Part shown: piece by piece, positions 1 through 10,481 of the stretch
How the letters are laid out: each line of letters starts with the position of its first letter
How positions within the stretch are numbered: position 1 is the first letter of the stretch
NCBI RefSeq assembly: GCF_002237365.1
Contig: NZ_NMUO01000002.1
Span: forward strand, 1-64,000
Direction: 5' to 3'
DNA from: Zobellella denitrificans
GTDB taxonomy: Bacteria; Pseudomonadota; Gammaproteobacteria; Enterobacterales; Aeromonadaceae
Length of the DNA stretch: 64,000 nt
Program-made: the position numbers and the translations under genes
Notes under the pieces: generated by a model
What the model was told of the DNA's origin: nothing
Databases searched by the model: none
What the model saw: only the letters and a program-made list of their open reading frames with translations

Positions 1-113
1 CCCGGGAGCGAAAGCCCCGTTGTCGGCGCAAGAGCCGAACAATCATCCGGCCATCCCGGTAACATTTCAGTTAATAGCTCTGGTTTTTTTAAACAAATTG
101 GCATCATATTTTA

Positions 114-141
114 TTGATGACCGTGACGACATGTGTATAAT
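114..141 (+). promoter_or_regulatory. Sigma-70-type promoter upstream of the AbgT-family gene
   Basis: TTGATG at 114-119 and a perfect TATAAT at 136-141 are separated by 16 bp. The AT-rich leader that follows runs to the start codon at 276. This is a sequence match only; no transcription start is known. The rest of positions 1-275 shows no coding potential I can support. Confidence 0.5.
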
Positions 142-275
142 CCGTCGCCTGTTCGATATGGTTTAGCATTTCCATTCGATATTAATTTAATTACTGGTTT
201 TTTTATCTCTTAAATTATTGTTTTGTGGTTTCTTGGCCTGCTTTGGCCAGGGTGCTTATTGATGGAGAAAAAGAC

Positions 276-1892
276 ATGACGTCCCGTTCAACCGACTACA
301 ACGGCAGCCCGTCCGGAAATGACGCCCTGGCGCCGAAAAAAGGCGCCTTCACCCGCTTCCTCGATACCGTGGAATGGCTGGGCAACCTGCTGCCCCATCC
401 CATCACCCTGTTCGCCATCTTCTGCGGCGTCATCCTGGTGGCCTCCGGCATCGCCGGCTACTTCGAGGTCAGCGTGGCCGATCCCCGGCCCGAAGGGGCG
501 CCCGGCCGGGCCGCCGACGGCATGATCCAGGTGGTGAGCCTGCTCAACGCCGAGGGCCTGTCCCGCATCGTCAGCAGCCTGGTGACCAACTTCACCGGCT
601 TCGCCCCGCTCGGCACCGTGCTGGTGGCCCTGCTGGGGGTTGGCATCGCCGAGCACTCCGGGCTGTTGTCCGCCACCATGCGCGCCCTGGTGATGAACGC
701 CTCCAAGCGCATGGTCACCGTCACCATCGTCTTCGCCGGCATCGTCTCCAACACCGCCTCCGAGCTGGGCTATGTGGTGCTGATCCCGCTGGCGGCGATG
801 ATCTTCCACTCCCTGGGCCGCCATCCGCTGGCCGGCCTGGCCGCGGCCTTTGCCGGCGTGTCCGGTGGCTACAGCGCCAACCTGCTGCTGGGCACCGTGG
901 ATCCGCTGCTGTCGGGCATCACCCAGACCGCGGCCCGCATCATCGATCCCGACTATGTGGTGGGGCCCGAGGTGAACTGGTACTTCATGTTCGTCAGTAC
1001 CTTCGTGATCTCCGCCCTGGGCGCCTTCGTCACCGAAAAAATCGTCGAGCCCAAGCTCGGCAAGTACAACAAGGACGACGCCGCCGCCGATCTCGATGCC
1101 GCCGACATGGGCAAGGTCACAGCGGCTGAAAAACGGGCGCTGAAAGGTGCCGGCCTGGCCGCCCTGATGGTCAGCGCCCTGCTGGCCCTGACCATAGTGC
1201 CGGAAGGCGGCATACTGCGTCACCCGGTTACCGGCGCCGTGGCCGGCTCGCCCTTCCTGCAGGGCATAGTGGTGTTCATCTTCGTGTTTTTCGCCATCCC
1301 CGGCTATGTCTACGGCCGCATGATGGGCTCCATGAAGAGCGATCGCGACGTGATCGACGCCATGTCGAAGAGCATGGGCTCGATGGGCATGTACATAGTG
1401 CTGGTGTTCTTCGCCGCCCAGTTCGTGGCCTTTTTCAGCTGGACCAACTTCGGCACCGTGATCGCGGTGCAGGGCGCCACCTTCCTGCAGAGCATCGGCC
1501 TGACCGGGCCGGTACTGATGCTGTGCTTTATCCTGCTGTGCGGCTTCATCAACCTGATGATCGGTTCCGCCTCCGCCCAGTGGGCGGTGACCGCGCCCAT
1601 CTTCGTGCCCATGCTGATGCTGGTGGGCTATGCCCCCGAGGCCATACAGGCGGCCTACCGCATCGGGGATTCCACCACCAACATCATCACCCCCATGATG
1701 AGCTATTTCGGTCTGATCATGGCGGTGGCGGCCCGTTACCAGAAGAACATGGGCATCGGTACCCTGATGGCGATGATGCTGCCTTACTCCATCGTCTTCA
1801 TGATCGGCTGGAGCGCGCTCTTCTACCTGTGGGTGTTCGTGTTCGGACTGCCGGTGGGCCCGGGTGCGGCCACCTTCTATAACGGTCTCTGA
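276..1892 (+). CDS. AbgT-family inner-membrane transporter
   Basis: This 538-aa polytopic membrane protein belongs to the AbgT family, whose members import p-aminobenzoyl-glutamate (AbgT) or export sulfonamides (MtrF). What is visible: a soluble N-terminal stretch of about 40 residues, then roughly a dozen hydrophobic segments, with the conserved late region containing GDSTTNIITPMMSY near residue 470. The length is slightly above E. coli AbgT (about 510). I chose the ATG at 276 because the upstream extension lacks family similarity and a GGAGAAA ribosome site lies just upstream at 264-270. It stands alone, with its own promoter and a strong downstream hairpin; no abgAB hydrolase genes adjoin it. 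Transport direction and substrate cannot be read from sequence. Confidence 0.85.
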   Translation: MTSRSTDYNGSPSGNDALAPKKGAFTRFLDTVEWLGNLLPHPITLFAIFCGVILVASGIAGYFEVSVADPRPEGAPGRAADGMIQVVSLLNAEGLSRIVSSLVTNFTGFAPLGTVLVALLGVGIAEHSGLLSATMRALVMNASKRMVTVTIVFAGIVSNTASELGYVVLIPLAAMIFHSLGRHPLAGLAAAFAGVSGGYSANLLLGTVDPLLSGITQTAARIIDPDYVVGPEVNWYFMFVSTFVISALGAFVTEKIVEPKLGKYNKDDAAADLDAADMGKVTAAEKRALKGAGLAALMVSALLALTIVPEGGILRHPVTGAVAGSPFLQGIVVFIFVFFAIPGYVYGRMMGSMKSDRDVIDAMSKSMGSMGMYIVLVFFAAQFVAFFSWTNFGTVIAVQGATFLQSIGLTGPVLMLCFILLCGFINLMIGSASAQWAVTAPIFVPMLMLVGYAPEAIQAAYRIGDSTTNIITPMMSYFGLIMAVAARYQKNMGIGTLMAMMLPYSIVFMIGWSALFYLWVFVFGLPVGPGAATFYNGL

Positions 1893-1900
1893 TCCTTGCC

Positions 1901-1930
1901 GGGGCCCGGGATGACAAGATCCCGGGCCCC
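1901..1930 (+). terminator. Hairpin after the AbgT-family gene
   Basis: A perfect GC-rich inverted repeat (GGGGCCCGGGAT, four-base loop, ATCCCGGGCCCC) lies 8 bp after the stop codon. The following T tract is weak (TCTTGC), so termination may be partial. Confidence 0.6.
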
Positions 1931-2044
1931 TCTTGCATCAGGGGATAGTTTGATGTTGAATGAAATTTATCCGCTTTTTCTTCGCCTTTTGCCGGGCTCC
2001 TTTGGTAGAATGCGCGGCAATTGAGAGGGCCCCGGCAATAAATG

Positions 2045-2533
2045 ATGGTTTGGATAGACTACGCAATTCTCGGCATTATCGGCCTGTCGGCCCTCGTCAG
2101 CCTGGTCCGGGGCTTTGTGAAGGAGGCGATGTCGCTGGCCACCTGGGTCGCCGCCTTCTTCGTCGCCAGCCGCTTTTACGCCGATCTGGCGGTGCATCTC
2201 GATATCTCCGACCCGCTGTTCCGCAATGGCGCGGCCATTGCCATTTTGTTCGTATTGACCCTGATCCTGGGTGCCCTGGTCAACTACATCGTCGGTGAAC
2301 TGGTCACCAAGACCGGCCTGTCCGGCACCGACCGGGTGCTGGGTGTCTGCTTCGGCGCCGTGCGGGGCGTCTTTATCGTGGCCGCCATGCTGCTGTTCAT
2401 CGATACCATGACCGCCTTTCCGCAGAGTCAGTGGTGGCGCGACTCCCGCCTGATCCCGGAGTTTGGCATAGTGATCCAGTGGTTTTTCAGCCTGTTACAG
2501 AATTCATCCAGCTTTTTACCCCCCAAGCCATAG
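2045..2533 (+). CDS. cvpA: CvpA family inner-membrane protein
   Basis: This 162-aa protein resembles E. coli CvpA along its whole length, including MVWIDYAI at the start, the central KTGLSGTDRVLGVCFGA block and the C-terminal SSSFLP. CvpA is a multi-spanning inner-membrane protein needed for colicin V production and implicated in envelope homeostasis; its exact activity is unresolved. Four hydrophobic segments are visible. Two ATGs occur in tandem; the second matches the family start. It lies 20 bp upstream of purF, the conserved cvpA-purF operon. A TAGAAT -10-like hexamer at 2006-2011 precedes it, without a clear -35 or PurR box. Confidence 0.93.
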   Translation: MVWIDYAILGIIGLSALVSLVRGFVKEAMSLATWVAAFFVASRFYADLAVHLDISDPLFRNGAAIAILFVLTLILGALVNYIVGELVTKTGLSGTDRVLGVCFGAVRGVFIVAAMLLFIDTMTAFPQSQWWRDSRLIPEFGIVIQWFFSLLQNSSSFLPPKP

Positions 2534-2553
2534 CGAGTTGAGGAAATTAGGAC

Positions 2554-4074
<1,521 letters not shown>

Positions 4075-4082
4075 GTGTAGTT

Positions 4083-4111
4083 ATCCGGACAGCAAATATC
4101 CGGACAGCAAA
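4083..4111. repeat. Two 14-bp direct repeats after purF
   Basis: ATCCGGACAGCAAA occurs at 4083-4096 and again at 4098-4111, a 15-bp period, directly ahead of the terminator hairpin. Probably a local slippage duplication. Confidence 0.7.
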
Positions 4112-4135
4112 AAGGGGTCGTCAGACCCCTTTTTT
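4109..4135. terminator. Bidirectional terminator between purF and the Yip1-family gene
   Basis: AAAAAGGGGTC, loop GTCA, then GACCCCTTTTTT forms a hairpin with U tracts on both strands. It serves purF from the left and the convergent minus-strand gene from the right. Confidence 0.85.
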
Positions 4136-4152
4136 GTATCTGCCATTCGGCA

Positions 4153-4752
4153 CTACTGGGTATAGATGGGCCCCAATCCCCAGCTCCAGACGATGACGGA
4201 GCCGACCATGATGCACACCAGCAGGATCAGGCCACACGTGACCACCGAGCTGGCATAGATAAAGCCGCGCTCTTCGGGAATGTGCATGATGATAGGGACG
4301 CCGGAATAGAGCAGGTAGACCGAGTAGGCCAGCCCCGCCAGGCCTACCAGCATCAGGAAGACGGGCTCGGGGTAGAGCACCGCCAGGCCGGTCATGAACA
4401 GGGGCGTGGCGGTGTAGGCCGCGAGCTCCATGCTCTGGGTGAAGCTCGGGTTGGCGCCGAAGGTCTTGGCCATCCAGAAGGTGAGGTAGGCCAGGGCGAA
4501 GACGCCGGCGATCAGGGTGAGGTACATGCCCACCGACATCACCAGGGCGCTCTGGGTGGTCAGCATGATGGTGTTGCTGGTACCAAAGTTCCAGCCGATG
4601 TAGGTGGCGGAAATAAAGGTACAGACCGCCGGTATCAGGGCGATAAACGCCAGATGCGTCAGGCTGTAGGTCAGGCTTTCGTGGTGGTGGTCTATGGTAT
4701 GCCACTCTTCTTTGGGGTGTGCATACAGGCCCCAGATATGGTTCAGAATCAT
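4153..4752 (-). CDS. Yip1-family inner-membrane protein
   Basis: This 199-aa protein has about five hydrophobic segments and a hydrophilic N-terminus (HPKEEWHTIDHHHES) with the PxxxW pattern of bacterial Yip1/YohC-like proteins. The eukaryotic namesake works in vesicle trafficking, but the role of bacterial members is unknown. The membrane helices fall roughly at residues 34-55, 65-90, 105-130, 133-150 and 165-190. It stands alone, convergent with purF. The 233-bp gap upstream (4753-4985) shows no gene or clear signal. Confidence 0.75.
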   Translation of the reverse strand: MILNHIWGLYAHPKEEWHTIDHHHESLTYSLTHLAFIALIPAVCTFISATYIGWNFGTSNTIMLTTQSALVMSVGMYLTLIAGVFALAYLTFWMAKTFGANPSFTQSMELAAYTATPLFMTGLAVLYPEPVFLMLVGLAGLAYSVYLLYSGVPIIMHIPEERGFIYASSVVTCGLILLVCIMVGSVIVWSWGLGPIYTQ

Positions 4753-4985
4753 AGCGTTATCCCCTTAATTATCTTTGCCGCCCAGCGGCTGGCCCAAGGG
4801 TAAAAACCGCCTTACCGTTTTTACCTCTACCTAAGTTTGGTCGGACTCCGCGGAGCGTCAAGCCTGGTTACCGATAAACCACAATTTTGCAACCTGGCTC
4901 AAATAGTGGGGAAGAAGGCCTGTGCCCACTTCAGGGAACAACCGGGGCCCGGCTGCTCCCTGGCGCGGGAGCGGTAAGGAGCGAT

Positions 4986-5633
4986 TCAGCCCTGGCCGGC
5001 TGGCGCCAGCACCCGAAAGTGGTCGAGGGAAAAATCCGGCCCCGAGGTCAGCATTTCCTGGCCGTCGGCTTTGTACCAGTGGTGCAACATCAGCCGGGCA
5101 TCCCGCTCCAGGCCGAGATCGGCGCTGCCCGGATGGATGGCCACCCCGAAGGGAACGGCGGGGGTCTCGTCGTCGAAGAAGTCCCGGCAGGCGTCCTCGC
5201 CGGCAAACAGCAGGGAAACCGGGCGTTGCTCGGCACGCAGCAGTTGCTGCAGCCTTGCCTTCTGATCCCCTTCCCGGGTGCGGCGGTTGGCCAGCAGCAC
5301 GCCGCAGCGGGCATGGAGGAAGTCGGCAAAGGCGAGGGGACTGACGCCGCTGTCGGCCAGCCAGGCGGCGATGGCCCAGCCCCGCTGGGGGCGGCCCGCG
5401 AGCAGGCTCAGCAACACTTCCATGCCGGGCTCCATTTTTGCCCAGTTCGCCACCAGCATGGCGACGTTGTCGGTTTCCCGGTAGTAGGGGGTCTCGGCAC
5501 CCTTGCCGCCGACAGCCAGGCTCTGTGCGCCCAGCCGCAGGGCATAGGGGGTCCTGGCCACCACCAGCCGCAGCCGGCCGGCATCGGGTTGCAGTTGAAA
5601 CTGTTGGATAAAGGCGGGCTGCCAGTCGTGCAT
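4986..5633 (-). CDS. Protein of unknown function (215 aa)
   Basis: I do not recognise a family. The predicted protein is soluble, without signal peptide or membrane segment, mildly acidic, rich in Ala, Leu and Arg, and codon use is that of the high-GC core. It contains a charged segment (DACRDFFDDETPAVPFGVAIHPG) near residues 150-172 and ends QG. The start ATG at 5633 is preceded by GGAAC, a modest ribosome site. It lies 41 bp downstream of the hydrolase gene on the same strand, so it could be the last gene of an M14 peptidase-hydrolase-unknown operon. The reading frame is long and its opposite-strand frames look like shadows. Confidence 0.55.
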   Translation of the reverse strand: MHDWQPAFIQQFQLQPDAGRLRLVVARTPYALRLGAQSLAVGGKGAETPYYRETDNVAMLVANWAKMEPGMEVLLSLLAGRPQRGWAIAAWLADSGVSPLAFADFLHARCGVLLANRRTREGDQKARLQQLLRAEQRPVSLLFAGEDACRDFFDDETPAVPFGVAIHPGSADLGLERDARLMLHHWYKADGQEMLTSGPDFSLDHFRVLAPAGQG

Positions 5634-5674
5634 GATGGTTCCGTCGGGTTAATGAATGGTAACCGGATTGTAAC

Positions 5675-6448
5675 TCAAGTCGCGTCCGCTTGGCGCCCCT
5701 CCGTCAGCCAGTCGGCCAACTGCCGGCATACCCAGTCCGGCTCGTCCAGGGTCAGGTCATGGCCGGCATCCGGGTGGCGGCGCAGCGGCAGGCGCCAGGC
5801 CTCGGCCAGCGCCCGGCTGCAACGGGGGCTGACCAACCGGTCCGCCAGGCCGTTCAGCACCAGCGTGGGCACCGGAGGAGGTTGTGCGGGCGCTCGGTAG
5901 CGCAGGGCGGCGAGCAGCTGGCACAGGGTGCTGCGCCGGCTGGCGGGCAGCTCCCGGGCATAGCCGGCCCAGCGAGCGAGGAGATCCGGGTCGGTGGCGA
6001 AGCGCCGGCTGGTCAGGCGCAGTATGGTGGCTTCCTGGGCCTGCGGATCCCGCTGCCACAGCAGCCATTTCAGCAGGGGCCAGTAGGCGCGGGGCCTGAG
6101 CCGCTGGTAGAAGGGGCTGAATCCGGCGAGGCTGGTGTTGAGCAGCACCAGGCCGGCAACCTGTCGTGGATGCCGGCTGGCCCAGTCGATGGCGACCATG
6201 CCGCCCAGGGACAGGGCCAGCAGGTGAACCGGCCCCTGCCGCAACCAGGGATGCCAGCGCAGCCGCAACCGCTCCGTGATGCCGGCGATGGACAGGGGGC
6301 CGGGTTCGCCATGCTCGGCGCCGAAACCGGGCAGATCCGCCAGGAGCAGCTCGTCTTGCGGAAAATACTGCCGGAAGCGATCGGGGAAGTCTTCCCAGTG
6401 GCGTCGCTCTCGCATCAGCCCCCGCAGCAGTATCCAGCGCCTGGTCAT
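5675..6448 (-). CDS. Alpha/beta-fold hydrolase (BioH-like)
   Basis: This 257-aa protein is a single-domain alpha/beta hydrolase. The nucleophile elbow is ALSLGGM near residue 92, the acid is probably the Asp in LNGLADRLV near residue 200, and the histidine is in PDAGHDLTLDEP near residue 228. The overall plan resembles the pimeloyl-ACP methylesterase BioH group, but no biotin genes adjoin it, so an esterase of unknown substrate is the safe reading. Its ATG overlaps the stop of the upstream M14-type gene by four bases (ATGA), indicating translational coupling and a shared operon. Confidence 0.75.
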   Translation of the reverse strand: MTRRWILLRGLMRERRHWEDFPDRFRQYFPQDELLLADLPGFGAEHGEPGPLSIAGITERLRLRWHPWLRQGPVHLLALSLGGMVAIDWASRHPRQVAGLVLLNTSLAGFSPFYQRLRPRAYWPLLKWLLWQRDPQAQEATILRLTSRRFATDPDLLARWAGYARELPASRRSTLCQLLAALRYRAPAQPPPVPTLVLNGLADRLVSPRCSRALAEAWRLPLRRHPDAGHDLTLDEPDWVCRQLADWLTEGRQADAT

Positions 6449-7470
6449 CGTTGCTCCCCGTCGAACCACAGCCGGCGCGCTTCCTGCCGGAGCCGATCCC
6501 GCCGCGGCGCGTCCGGCAGCCAGAGGGCGTGACTTTCCACCGCCCGGGCCAGAAAGTCGATGAGGACAAGGTGGCGGCGCAGCACCCGCTGATGGCGATG
6601 GGGCTTGACCGGATTGAACAGGCCGGTCAGGCGCAGCAGTTGCAGGGGGTTTTTGCGCACCCACAGCCAGGAGCCCATTTCCAGGGTGAAGGAGAGGAAG
6701 ATGCCGGGACTGTCCCTGTGTTGCAGGGTGAGATGATCCCAGAGGTCGCCATGGGTCATGTAGTGCAGCCACTGGGGCTCGATATCGTAGTAGTTGTGGT
6801 TGGGATAGGTGCTCAGGAACAGCTCCCGCAGGGCCATGGTTTCCGCCAGGCGGGGCGGCGGCGCCTTGCTGCCGGCAAAGGGAAACCAGAGCCTGTCCCG
6901 GTGGCCGTAGCCGGAATGGCAATCCAGCGCCAGGGCGAAGGGGCGACCGATCAGATGGCGCTCCACCGCCTGGCACAGGGCGGCGGCTTCCGGCTCCAGG
7001 GCTTGCCCTCGGTACCAGGGCAGCCGCCGGCTCAGGCGCTGGCCGCCCAGGGGCCAGGGGACCTTTTCGCTGGCCTCGACCGGGCTGTTGCGCATTAGAT
7101 CCACGCCATGGACGTTGGCCCGGGTGCCCCTCAGCATGCCGACCGGGTTCACGACCGGCATAAACACCAGGCTGACCCGCTCCAGCAGGCTGTGGGTCAG
7201 GCCGGACCAGCGCAGGCTGGCGACCAGGGAATGCAGGTAGGCCAGCACCACGGCGCTGCCGATCCGCTCTATGCCGTGGACGCCGCCGAACAGCCCCAGG
7301 GCCGGGGCCCCGGCCGCACGGGTGCCGAGCCGGAGCAGTTGCAGCGGCAGTTGCTGGCCGGCGTATGGCAGCCAGCCCAGGGTTTCCAGCCGGGCCTGGG
7401 CGCCGGCACGTCGGGCCAGCTCGGCCAGTTCGTCGAGTTCGGGCAGCAGGAAAGGCGAGGGAGCCGGCAT
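6445..7470 (-). CDS. M14-family zinc carboxypeptidase-like protein
   Basis: This 341-aa protein shows the M14 metallopeptidase plan: a zinc-binding HxxE motif in GGVHGIERIGS near residue 65, the third zinc ligand in DCHSGYG near residue 190, and a likely catalytic Glu in SFTLEMGSW near residue 260. It has no signal peptide, so it probably acts in the cytoplasm on a small amide or peptide; DUF2817-like members are the nearest memory. I chose the ATG at 7470 because a GGAGGG site lies at the right distance; an upstream in-frame ATG at 7482 lacks one. Coupled to the downstream alpha/beta hydrolase by an ATGA overlap. Confidence 0.7.
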   Translation of the reverse strand: MPAPSPFLLPELDELAELARRAGAQARLETLGWLPYAGQQLPLQLLRLGTRAAGAPALGLFGGVHGIERIGSAVVLAYLHSLVASLRWSGLTHSLLERVSLVFMPVVNPVGMLRGTRANVHGVDLMRNSPVEASEKVPWPLGGQRLSRRLPWYRGQALEPEAAALCQAVERHLIGRPFALALDCHSGYGHRDRLWFPFAGSKAPPPRLAETMALRELFLSTYPNHNYYDIEPQWLHYMTHGDLWDHLTLQHRDSPGIFLSFTLEMGSWLWVRKNPLQLLRLTGLFNPVKPHRHQRVLRRHLVLIDFLARAVESHALWLPDAPRRDRLRQEARRLWFDGEQR

Positions 7471-7748
7471 CGGGCCCTCCATGAAAGGGGACTCTCTCCA
7501 GTGTATGCAATAAAGCATGACGCTTTGAGGACAGGCGTTTCCTGATGGAACCAACCCCGGTTCCCGGAGGGCGTCGCCATCCTGGCCGGCAAGGCAGATG
7601 TCCATGACAAAATGATGACGGCCCGTGCTTTGTATGGGGATTAAATGTTACACTCCTACCGCTTTATTAGTAGCTGCTAAAAATAACCAGAAACCGTGTC
7701 GCAGACCGGACTCCGTCCATCTACCCTGTTGCCCCTACGCCATCGCTC

Positions 7749-10403
7749 ATGCTGACAGCCATCATCGAACAAGCCATCCTCCTCCTTGCCCTGGGCTGGT
7801 TGCTGACCCTCAATATTCGCCGGGGGCAGCATTATCCCCGGCTGCTGATCCTGACTTCCGGTCTCTGGTTCGGTGTCATCGCCATCGTCTGCATGCTGAT
7901 GCCCTTTACGGTAACGCCAGGGGTGCTGCTGGATGCGCGCAATACGGTGTTGTTCGTGGCCGGCCTTTTTGGTGGGCCCTTTTCCGGGGGAATGGCGCTG
8001 GCGATGGCCGGCGGCTTCCGGCTCTGGCTGGGCGGGGAAGGGGCCACACCCGGGCTGTTCAACCTGGCACTGGCGCTGGCGCTGGGACTGGGGATGCGCC
8101 ATGCCCTCAGGCGGGGCTGGGCCCGGCTTGAGCTCTGGCATCTGTTGCCGGTGGTGGTGGTGCTGCACCTGACCACGGTGGCCTTGATCTCCTGGCTGCT
8201 GTCCCCCGCCGAGCGCGCCCTGCTGCAGCCGCTGATCGGCCCCTTCCTGCTGGTGATGGTGCCCCTGACCCTGATGCTGGTATTTATCCTTAAGGATGCG
8301 GAACAGCGCCGGCGGGAGCAGCTGGCCTTGCGTGCGAACGAGTCCCGGCTCAGGGCCATTACCGGCGCCTTGCCTGATCTGTTGTTTGTGATGAACGAGG
8401 AAGGACGCTGCCTGGAAGTGGCGGCGTCGGATCCCGGCCTGCTGTTTGCCGACGGGCCGGTGATCGGCAAAAGGGTGGACGATCTGTTCGCGCCCGAGCT
8501 GGCCGGTCGCTTTCTCGATTTTATCCGCCAGACCCTGCGGCAGAAAACCGTGAACACCCTGGTGTACGAGCTTGAAACCCGCAGCGGGCCGCGTACCTTC
8601 GAGTGCCGGGGCCAGGCCCTGGACGGCCGCCTGGGCGGCAAGCCGGCGGTGGTGCTGCTGAGCCGGGACATCAGCGCCCGGGTCAGGCATGAAACCGAGC
8701 TGCGCATCGCGGCCGTGGCCTTCGAGAGCTTCCAGGGCATGCTGGTGACCGACGCCCAGAACCGCATTCTCCGGGTGAACCGGGCCTTTACCGAGATCAC
8801 CGGTTACAGCCCCGACGAGGTAATAGGCCGGACGCCCAACCTCTTCAGCTCCGGCAAGCACGGACCCGAATTCTACCGCCAGATGTGGCAGAGCATAGAG
8901 CGGCAGGGGCATTGGCAGGGGGAGATCCACAACAAGCGCAAGTCCGGCCATCTCTACCCCCAGTGGCTGTCCATCAGCGCGGTCAAGGATGCCAAGGGCC
9001 GGGTAAGCCATTATGTGGCCGCCATCAGCGATATCACCGAGCGCAAGCGGGACGCCGAGAAGATCAATCACCTCGCCTTCTACGACGCCCTCACCGGCCT
9101 GCCCAACCGGCGTCTGCTGGCAGAGCGGATCAAGCAGGCCCAGGCGGTGAGCAGCCGCGGCGGCAAGCTGGGTGCCCTGATATTCATCGATCTGGACAAC
9201 TTCAAGGACATCAACGATCTCTGGGGGCTCCAGGTGGGTGACCAACTGCTGCAACAGGCGGCGCAACGGCTCAACAAGGTGGTCAGGGAAACGGATACCG
9301 TGGCCCGCCTGGGGGGCGACGAGTTCGTGGTATTGCTGGGGGATTTGGCCGAGGAGCCGACCCTGGCCGCGGCCCGGCTGGAGCAGATTGGCCACAAGCT
9401 GCTGGAAGTGCTTGAGCAGCCCTATGTGCACGAGGCCCATGTCCTGCGTGGCAGTGCCTGCCTGGGCCTGGTGACCCTGGACGATCACCGCCAGTCCGCC
9501 GATGAGTTGCTGCAACAGGCGGAGCTGGCCATGTATGAGGCCAAGGCGGCCGGCAAGGGCCGGCTGCGCTTTTTCGATCCCGTTATGCAGGAGGCGATTG
9601 CCCGCCGGCTGCGACTGGAAGAAGAGATCCTGCGGGGACTGGAGGCACGCCAGTTCTGCGTGTATTTCCAGCCCCAGTTCGATGAGCGGCAGAAGATGGT
9701 GGGCGCCGAAGCCCTGGTGCGCTGGCGCCATCCGGAGCGCGGCGTGCTGGCGCCGGGCGCCTTTATCGAAGTGGCCGATGCCGCCGGCCTGATGGATCGC
9801 CTCGATCGTATCGTGCTGTTGCGGGCCTGCGAACAGATGGCGCTGTGGGCCCGGCTGCCGGCGTTGAGCGGGGTGACGGTATCGGTCAACATCAGCGCCG
9901 CCCAGCTGTACCAGGACAGCTTTATCGACGATGTGCTGCAGGTGCTGGCGCAGACCGGAGCCGATCCGGCCAGACTCAAGCTGGAACTGACCGAGTCCAT
10001 GCTGATCACCGACATGCCGAAGGCGACGGAGCGAATGCGGACCCTCAAGCAGCATGGCATCCGTTTTGCCATCGACGACTTCGGCACCGGTTATTCTTCG
10101 CTGCATTACCTGCAGCAACTGCCCCTGGATCAGCTGAAGATCGATCAGTCCTTCGTCCGGGCCTTGCCCGACGACGCCAACAGCCTCGGCATCATCCGGG
10201 CGATCATCGCCATGGCCGGCAGCCTGGGCCTGGAAGTCATCGCCGAAGGGGTGGAAAACCAGGCCCAGCGCGACCTGCTGCAGCAGAACGGTTGCCATCT
10301 CTACCAGGGCTACCTCTTCGCCCGGCCGGCCCCGGCGGAGGAGATAGCAGCGATGATGCCGTTGCACGAGGCGGAGCCTGAGGAAGTTGAACCGAGCGCC
10401 TGA
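7749..10403 (+). CDS. Membrane-bound PAS-GGDEF-EAL cyclic-di-GMP protein
   Basis: This 884-aa protein has a hydrophobic N-terminus of about five or six segments (residues 1-185, like 5TMR-LYT sensor domains), then two PAS-type regions (about 200-310 and 320-435), a GGDEF domain and an EAL domain. The diguanylate cyclase signature is intact (RLGGDEF near residue 520), with an RETD inhibitory I-site five residues upstream. The phosphodiesterase signature is also intact: EALVRW near 653, NIS, ELTES, DDFGTGYSSL, KIDQSFV and EGVE. Both activities are therefore possible; which dominates cannot be told. It is a single gene followed by a terminator and is the last core gene before the ssrA island. 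Confidence 0.93.
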   Translation: MLTAIIEQAILLLALGWLLTLNIRRGQHYPRLLILTSGLWFGVIAIVCMLMPFTVTPGVLLDARNTVLFVAGLFGGPFSGGMALAMAGGFRLWLGGEGATPGLFNLALALALGLGMRHALRRGWARLELWHLLPVVVVLHLTTVALISWLLSPAERALLQPLIGPFLLVMVPLTLMLVFILKDAEQRRREQLALRANESRLRAITGALPDLLFVMNEEGRCLEVAASDPGLLFADGPVIGKRVDDLFAPELAGRFLDFIRQTLRQKTVNTLVYELETRSGPRTFECRGQALDGRLGGKPAVVLLSRDISARVRHETELRIAAVAFESFQGMLVTDAQNRILRVNRAFTEITGYSPDEVIGRTPNLFSSGKHGPEFYRQMWQSIERQGHWQGEIHNKRKSGHLYPQWLSISAVKDAKGRVSHYVAAISDITERKRDAEKINHLAFYDALTGLPNRRLLAERIKQAQAVSSRGGKLGALIFIDLDNFKDINDLWGLQVGDQLLQQAAQRLNKVVRETDTVARLGGDEFVVLLGDLAEEPTLAAARLEQIGHKLLEVLEQPYVHEAHVLRGSACLGLVTLDDHRQSADELLQQAELAMYEAKAAGKGRLRFFDPVMQEAIARRLRLEEEILRGLEARQFCVYFQPQFDERQKMVGAEALVRWRHPERGVLAPGAFIEVADAAGLMDRLDRIVLLRACEQMALWARLPALSGVTVSVNISAAQLYQDSFIDDVLQVLAQTGADPARLKLELTESMLITDMPKATERMRTLKQHGIRFAIDDFGTGYSSLHYLQQLPLDQLKIDQSFVRALPDDANSLGIIRAIIAMAGSLGLEVIAEGVENQAQRDLLQQNGCHLYQGYLFARPAPAEEIAAMMPLHEAEPEEVEPSA

Positions 10404-10435
10404 GGCTGTATCCAACTGGCTGATTTTAAAATAAA

Positions 10436-10461
10436 AAAAAGCCGCCTTGCGGCGGCTTTTT
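10436..10461. terminator. Bidirectional terminator after the GGDEF-EAL gene
   Basis: A-tract, GCCGCC, loop TTGC, GGCGGC, T-tract. On the minus strand it lies immediately beyond the tmRNA-end repeat at 10467, so it was probably also the original terminator of ssrA before island insertion. Confidence 0.85.
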
Positions 10462-10466
10462 AGGGT

Positions 10467-10481
10467 TTGGTGGAGCTGGCG
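10467..10481 (-). repeat. Left attachment repeat (copy of the tmRNA 3' end)
   Basis: The 15 bases TTGGTGGAGCTGGCG are identical to 33997-34011, which hold the 3' end of the tmRNA gene including its CCA. Same orientation, 23.5 kb apart. This is the expected scar of integration at the 3' end of ssrA, a well-known target of tyrosine-recombinase islands. Confidence 0.75.

Noticed and set aside
1960-2044. PurR operator upstream of cvpA-purF
   Set aside because: No match to the ACGCAAACGTTTGCGT palindrome could be found by eye.
7677-10415. A 912-codon minus-strand frame opposite the GGDEF-EAL gene
   Set aside because: The plus-strand protein has all catalytic motifs; the antisense product is Gln/His/Gly-rich and featureless.
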